From Brachionus rotundiformis (taxonomy: Eukaryota > Rotifera > Eurotatoria > Ploima > Brachionidae), in contig JAESIW010000138.1 of NCBI GenBank assembly GCA_016802295.1, forward strand, positions 4,289,097 through 4,327,881: DNA of 38,785 bases, written 5' to 3'. Within the stretch, counting starts at the first letter, position 1; each line of letters opens with the position of its first letter. The translations under genes and the position numbers were made by a program. The notes under the pieces were generated by a model that ran no database searches, was not told the origin of the DNA, and was given only the letters and a program-made list of their open reading frames with translations. Positions 33,541-38,785 of this stretch are shown here, in pieces.

Positions 33541-34404
33541 TTTGTCAGGCCTCATTTGGAATATGCCATCAGCTCATGGTGTCCTTACTTAGAAAAAGAC
33601 ATAAATGAGATCGAAAAAGTGCAGCGTAGAGCGACGAGGTTAGTACCTGAACTTGCAGATTTGGAGTATCCACAAAGGCTATCTAGACTGAAAATACCAA
33701 GTCTAAGAACAAGAAGGATTAGTGATGTTATTTGAACAATTTTTATTCGGATAAATCAGATTCGAAGAAATATTTTATTTAAACCAAAAATTCGAATTTT
33801 TAAATGTCTTAATTAGAAACTAAAATTTTTTTTAAAATTAAGTTAATTATTCAAATAAAATACGATCCAAATTTAAAAGACAAATTATTTTTTGATTTGA
33901 AAACAAAAATCAGTTAAAAAAGATATCATTTCCTTTATTAAATATATTTTTTATCAGATATATTTTTTCCTTTATTAAAAATTTTTTTTATTTGGTTTTT
34001 GTAATTGAATCTTTCATTTATTCAAACTTTGGAATCAAATAAAAATTTATTGGTTATTCCAAGTTAAATTTATTTTTGTTTGAATTCAATATTTGAATAA
34101 AATTGTCTAAAATTTGGATGAAATTTAAACAAATTTTGAAAAACGTCAATCCAAATTACATCACTAAAAAGGATACGTGGATATCTAATTCAAATGTTCA
34201 AACTAGTGAACAATATGGAGATTGTGAATCTCAGAAATGGTTTAAACTACAACTGAAACACTAGACCTGAAGCAAATGGCATAATCTTAGAAGAAACTCG
34301 AAGAACTTGGTGCGAGAAAGAGTAAAGAATTGTAGTCATCGATTTAATTATTTTACAAACAGAGTTGTTGATGTTTGAAATAAGTTGCCAGAAGAAATTT
34401 TTGT
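33541..34404 (+). mobile_element. CR1/jockey-type LINE fragment, interrupted by a hAT-like MITE
   Basis: GTCAGGCCTCATTTGGAATA at the left is the reverse complement of the element at about 1030-1050. The match continues through GTGCAGCGTAGAGCGACGAG and TTGGAGTATCCACAAAGGCT to AAGAAGGAT at 33719. It resumes at 34171 with GGATACGTGG and runs on through GGAGATTGTGAATCTCAGAA to GTTGCCAGAAGAA. It is the same family as 390-1780, here only the last ~420 bp of coding sequence, and is 3'-truncated and dead. The 447-bp interruption is described separately. Confidence 0.88.
33720..34166. mobile_element. 447-bp hAT-like MITE nested in a LINE
   Basis: Terminal inverted repeats TAGTGATGTTATTTGA at the left and TAGTGATGTAATTTGG (reverse complement of the right end) match at 14 of 16 bases. 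Flanks AGAAGGAT (33712-33719) and AAAAGGAT (34167-34174) form an 8-bp duplication with one mismatch. The intact LINE copy at about 875-900 contains this site once. The T/CAG-type terminus with an 8-bp duplication is the signature of the hAT superfamily. There is no transposase ORF, so it is non-autonomous. Confidence 0.85.
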
Positions 34405-34559
34405 TTAATTTTTGTGTCGTAGCAATTTTAAATAAAAAATCAAAAATAAAAACTTTATTAAAATAGATTTTTTTATATCAATCAAATTATTTGTTTTTAA
34501 GATGAAAATTTAGAAATTCAAAATAAAAAAATTCCAAGATTAAAAATTGTCCCTGGTTG

Positions 34560-37500
34560 TTACTCATCTACAGAGCTTTTTTTATTATTTAAATATATAA
34601 CGTCAACTTCATGCTTGCCTAAAATAAAAAAAATTAAGCTTTATTTTTAATAGAACTAAATATATTTTTAGTTATAATTTATTATATGCCAAAAAAAATA
34701 CCTTTATATTTTTTATTTTGAAATTTATAAAATATATCTTACTTTGTTTCGTATTCATTTGTATTAGCATATCAATGCTTTTTTTCAATTCTTCTATATC
34801 TTTTTGCATCCGGAGACATTGTTTCGACGCATTGCTCATTGTTTCCCACTTATTGGTCAATTTTCGGACAGAATCTGCGATCGGTTCAATAGGAACATTA
34901 AGACCAATATCTTTATTTACTTCACTTGGTTTATAATTTTCTATATATTCATCACGTATTTTGAGCAGTGCTTTTATGTGAGTCTTGGCGCATAAACTTT
35001 TTTCAAATATCAAAATTTCCTTGGCTCTTTCAAGCAGAAAAAATCCTTTTGAATAAGAGCGTACTCTCTCAAAAGTGCTGGTCAATAAGGCTATAAAAAT
35101 GTTTAGCAGAATAAATGAAGAAAAAAAAACATATAGACCAATAAAAAATTCACTGAATTCACTGTCCAATTCATTAAATTTCTTTTTGAATTTTAATAAA
35201 ATTTTATTTTATTTCATCATCAAATTGGTTAAAGAATTACTTCAAAATCAATATCTACTAAGCCTAAAGAAGTTGTGAATAAAAAGAAAATTGCCTTTGG
35301 GTAGGTTTCCATTCCTTCAAGAAGAGTCTGGTTGTTAGCTAAGCATGCTTGAGCTTGAGGATCACAGCTGACCGTCTGTCCATTACCAAATAAAATGTAA
35401 AAACTTGATGTGAATGGAATCCATGTCAAAACAAATAAAATGACCCAGACAAAAATGTCCCATACTTTATATTTTTGTGTTAATTGATATGGTTATAAGA
35501 TTTTTAGTTATCGAAAAGTTATACCTATAAAATAAAGAATCATTACAAGCATTCCAAGGGGCTAAAATAAGAAATTAAAAAAAAAGCTATTTATTTCTAA
35601 TATGGTACCTCCCATAAAATTCTGGCATTTTTGAGTACCCTTGCCGATATAAAAAGAATTGTTAGTGATGTTATTCGGATGTGCCAACGAGCGATTGTTT
35701 CATTATGGTTCAATATATCGGCAAGATGAATAAATATGGCAGCAATTAGAAAACTTATTGAGATCAAATCAAAAATGTTCCTTGTAAATTAAGAAATATT
35801 TAAAATACAATAGTTTTAAATATAAAAATGAAGTTTGATGTTTTCATTATTTTTATTTAAAAGATGAAAATTGTCCTAATGTTAAAAAAAAAACATTGTT
35901 TATCATTTGCATAAACGACATCCCAGAATCAGTACAAAATGCAAACTTTTTGCTGACAACAGCATTACACCAACTTATTTACATAATACGTAATTCGCTA
36001 GACCTGTAGTTAGTTCAAAAGGGTATTGAAATGCAAAATTAGGCGATTTGGCTTTAAAAGGACTCTCCAATTACCATTAACCATGAAAATAGATGCTTTA
36101 CACATACGTTCATGGAAAGGGATTCAGGTATCATAATAAAAATAAGCTCAAATGTACTGAGCAGATAATCGAAAATTCCTTTAAATTCTGTACAACTGAT
36201 AACTTTAGAAGACTCTACATTGCGTTTGTAAGACCGTACTTTGAATACAATAGAGCAGCTTATAATCTCTTGTAAAAGAAAGACATTAAAAGACTGGAAA
36301 AAATCCAATGTAGAGCTCTCAAACTAGTGTCTGGTCTCAGAAATCTCAATTATCTCTCAAGATTATCAAAAATTAGTATCCCTACGCACAAGAAAAGAAG
36401 GAAAAGAGGTGATGCACCAACTTTTCAAAATTGTCAGAAAACACAGCATTGTTTGTCTACATGCCTTCCCAGATTCAGACCAAGTTCTAAAAATAAATCA
36501 ACCGTCGGTGAATCAACGTAAAAAACCAAGACTCAGGAAACAACTTTTTTGATTTAAATAGTTAAAATTGTCCCCAAAAATATTTTGTTATACTAAAATT
36601 CACAATTGTGATAGAAAAAAAGAATTAAATAAAAATAATTTTTTATAGCTACGGATTTGATTCCAATCAAGAGACATTCCAAGATGGCGATGATTTGGAA
36701 ACAGCTCGACCATAAAAAAACGGGAAGATAAATGTTAACTATTTTGCCTTTTCTAATTCTGCCAACTTTGAAATTGCTGGTAGCATAAAGGTTACTTAAA
36801 TCAAGGCGACAGGAGATTTTTTTGTTGCTTTATCTGAGATCTTTAAATATCAGTCTGATAAAATTTGGAAAATCAATTTTAATGATGTTGACTGGAAGAG
36901 TAGTTTATTTACAAGAATTTGGTTGTTGTTACTTTGGCGATAGTTCCAATTAGTTAAAACAGAAAGAAAGAAAGACTAGCGGAGAATAAAGATTCTCCTA
37001 ATCGCCACTCCATCGAAACCTAAACCGAAAATTATCATTCGTTCATTAGAGAATTTGAGTATCAATAAAAAGAGAATCAAAAAAAATTTATAACTGCAAA
37101 TTGTTAAAATTTACAAGGGCTAGTTTTAACGCCAGCAACATCAAATGATCAATTAAATGATCAGATAAATATTGTTCACTAAATAAATTTAGTATCACTT
37201 ACAATACATGTCCTATTTTTCAAAACTTTAGGGAATATAAAATGATTTTGGTAGTTTTACTTAAAATTCCTTCTTTTCATTACTAATGTAATGTTAAATT
37301 TTTTGGGGTTTGTGATCTGTTATGATCACATTATCAGGGATCGCAAGTATTTTTCAATGATCACGAAAAAAAAAACATTGATCACAGAATTTTTTAAAAA
37401 TAACCAAAAATGTGATCGCTCATTTTTTTTAAAAGCAGAGATCACAAACCCAGCAAGATCACATATTTAGAGAATTAGAAGATCACACAGTCGACAAGAC

Positions 37501-38785
37501 CCGGCTAAATACGCAATGCGATAATGTTGTGTTCTTTTAGGGGATTTGGAGATGAAAGATGTGAAAGGTTGTAAATAGTTTATTCTAAATTTCTAGAAGA
37601 GAAGTGGCGCCACGTTCCTGTGAGCCACTAAATTAGAACACCATAAATAGGATTTTATTGTATATAAAGATTGGAAATAAAGTATGAAACTAAATGTTCT
37701 TTTCAAATGAATGATAAAGTAATTTAAATGATGGAAGACTAGTAAACTTGCGGATAAATACATGTAAACAAAATGTTACTATGCAGGATCAGCCGTTGAG
37801 GTGGTTCATTACTAATCAACCAATTGCACTATCATACAGATAAAAGTAGATGATTATTTTTGTACGGTGACCAGCTCTGTTTCTAAATATCTTTTTTGGG
37901 GGGTCTAATGAATAAAATTCGAAAAAAGTTTAGACCAAATGTTGAAGATCCCTTCGAATGGTAACTAAAATTAATTTCCAAAAAGACTTGAAGATAGATG
38001 ATCCAGCGCTAACAACTAACCAGGAAACACATACTTACCAACCCGACTCCAGACAAAATCTTATTTGAACAACTAATTAAGATTTGCCAGAAACCAGACC
38101 TATTTGAGACATTTGGCATACACTAAAAGAAAGTGTCAATTGGAATGGTTGGTAAGTAAAATTATGAATTAGAAAAAGGTTCTAAAAAACCTTGATTTAA
38201 TAAAAAAAATGATATTTAAATGAATTGTAAACTAACTAATTTGCCAAAAACCCAACCTATTTGAGACATACACTAAAAGAAAGTGTCAATTGGAATAGTT
38301 GGCAAGTAAAATTTCTGTAGTAGAAAAAAAAATATTCCAAAAAATCTTGATTTAATAAGAAAAATAACATTTAAATAAAATTTTAAAAAAGACCAAAATT
38401 GACAACTTACCATGGATCAGCAAAATACGAAATATTAAATCTGTCTTTTTTATTCAACTTTTTTTCATTATTAAAAAAAGCTTTCTGAATTTCATCTTTT
38501 GGAAAATTCTCTTTTTCATCGATTTCGATTTCATTTTTTCTTGCTTCTTTCATTTTCTGAAAATAAAATCCAATTAAAAAGAATAAAGATCATAATATAA
38601 AATAAGTACTTTATCATATTTTGATTTGCTTACTAACTCAATAATTTCTACTGTTATTATTGTAATCAGTCCAATTATTCCAAATATCTAAACATATGAA
38701 TCAATTATTATATTAAAAAATTAATTAAAATAAAATTACAAATAAAAATACACGCCACCATTCTTGTGGGAAATTGTAAACATAT
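34560..38785 (-). CDS. TRP-family cation channel, C-terminal half (partial), eight exons
   Basis: Minus-strand exons >38785-38752, 38687-38634, 38556-38411, 35780-35609, 35561-35525, 35464-35241, 35181-34743 and 34618-34560 splice in consistent phases into about 388 residues. They show, in order, a helix (IFGIIGLITIITVEIIE), ISYFADPWNIFDLISISFLI (S3-like), a segment to RVLKNARILW, then S5 (PLGMLVMILYFIVWDIFVWV). After this come the pore helix and filter region (AIFFLFTTSLGLVDIDFE), S6 (FFIGLYVFFSSFILLNIFIA) and a post-S6 helix (FERVRSYSKGFFLLERAKEI) leading to a weak coiled coil. The LLN.(L/F)IAL..(T/S)..(R)V and ERAKEILIFEKSL strings resemble TRPV-type S6/TRP-helix sequence. Ankyrin repeats, if any, lie beyond the window. 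The subfamily is uncertain. The 2.6-kb intron 35781-38410 is full of repeats. Confidence 0.82.
35900..36540 (+). mobile_element. LINE fragment inside the TRP-channel intron (third CR1/jockey-like family)
   Basis: Plus-strand text in broken frames reads CINDIPESVQNA, then a catalytic-box relic FADNS. It continues with RRLYIAFVRPYFEYNRAAYN, DIKRLEKIQCRALKLVSGLR, LNYLSRLSKISIPT and a degraded RRKRGD. This is the order of motifs from the palm to the C terminus of a CR1/jockey-type reverse transcriptase. It lies antisense to the channel gene. Its sequence differs from the families at 390-1780 and 15110-15620. Confidence 0.8.
36541..37300. other. Intron stretch with an unexplained less AT-rich patch
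   Basis: Within the TRP intron, about 36650-37060 has a more coding-like composition than its surroundings. Short in-frame stretches occur (for example YGFDSNQETFQDGDDLETAR, then a stop, then further open codons). There are several stops and no recognisable family. It may be a dead transposon or pseudogene fragment; I do not call a gene. Confidence 0.35.
37306..37451. mobile_element. Small inverted-repeat element rich in GATCACA motifs
   Basis: GGGTTTGTGATCT at 37306-37318 and its reverse complement AGATCACAAACCC at 37439-37451 form perfect 13-bp terminal inverted repeats around 120 bp. Between and just beyond them the heptamer TGTGATC/GATCACA (or one-base variants) recurs about eight times in both orientations, two further copies lying to the right at about 37457 and 37488. 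I see no clear target-site duplication. It is probably a short non-autonomous DNA element; repeated subterminal motifs are typical of transposase binding sites. Confidence 0.6.
38083..38390. repeat. Tandem duplication of a ~157-bp unit in the TRP-channel intron
   Basis: Unit 1 (38083-38239) and unit 2 (38240 to about 38390) share TTTGCCA, CCTATTTGAGACAT, ACACTAAAAGAAAGTGTCAA, TTGGAAT(G/A)GTTGG and a CTTGATTTAATAA block in the same order. Unit 2 lacks a 7-base TTGGCAT piece. The duplication ends about 20 bp before exon 38411-38556. It has no convincing coding potential on either strand. Confidence 0.85.

Noticed and set aside
38100..38330. Tandem units before TRP exon 38411 as duplicated, mutually exclusive exons
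   Set aside because: An acceptor-like CTTTTAG exists in each unit, but the open stretches are short, have no good donor in a usable phase, and the flanking exons already join in phase.

Overview
This is AT-rich nuclear DNA from a ciliated bilaterian animal. The evidence is GT-AG introns (many only 46-60 bp), AATAAA signals, decayed LINE retrotransposons and DNA transposons, and metazoan genes: FoxF, a plexin-domain (PLXDC) receptor, a neuronal calcium sensor, a TRP channel, and the cilium genes MKKS/BBS6 and CCDC103. Very short introns, low GC and compact genes would suit a rotifer-like spiralian. That placement is inference; no rRNA or mitochondrial marker is present.

Layout, plus strand first. 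A decayed CR1/jockey-type LINE (about 0.39-1.78 kb) precedes a two-exon neuronal calcium sensor gene (2.7-3.35 kb). Next come a three-exon, seven-finger C2H2/AT-hook nuclear protein (5.3-10.3 kb) and a complete three-exon MKKS (BBS6) chaperonin-like gene (12.1-13.8 kb). CCDC103, a dynein-arm assembly factor, follows on the minus strand at 16.1-16.8 kb, with a near-perfect RFX X-box 50 bp upstream of its ATG. A single-exon FoxF gene lies at 20.6-21.9 kb, flanked by about 4-5 kb of gene-free DNA on each side. Its upstream flank carries a CA microsatellite, a GC-rich hairpin and a three-copy 67-bp tandem repeat. A 73-base assembly gap lies just downstream.

The right half is on the minus strand. 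A PLXDC1/2-like type I receptor (nidogen-like region, PSI domain, one TM helix) occupies 27.0-28.4 kb. A five-exon cysteine-rich secreted ectodomain (30.66-32.16 kb) lies upstream and splices in phase either into PLXDC or into a small terminal exon 83 bp before it. The intron between them holds a 5'-truncated RTE-like LINE with a perfect 14-bp target-site duplication. Beyond 34.5 kb is the C-terminal half of a TRP-family channel, reconstructed from eight phase-matched exons and running off the right edge.

Mobile DNA is abundant: several LINE fragments of at least three families, a 447-bp hAT-like MITE nested in a LINE, a 360-bp TA-flanked inverted-repeat element, and a small element rich in GATCACA motifs. 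I found no operon of prokaryotic type, CRISPR array, tRNA or rRNA. The genes are not an evident single pathway, although MKKS and CCDC103 are both cilium genes and lie 2.2 kb apart. The most open question is the cysteine-rich/PLXDC locus: fusion, alternative 3' end, or operon-like pair.
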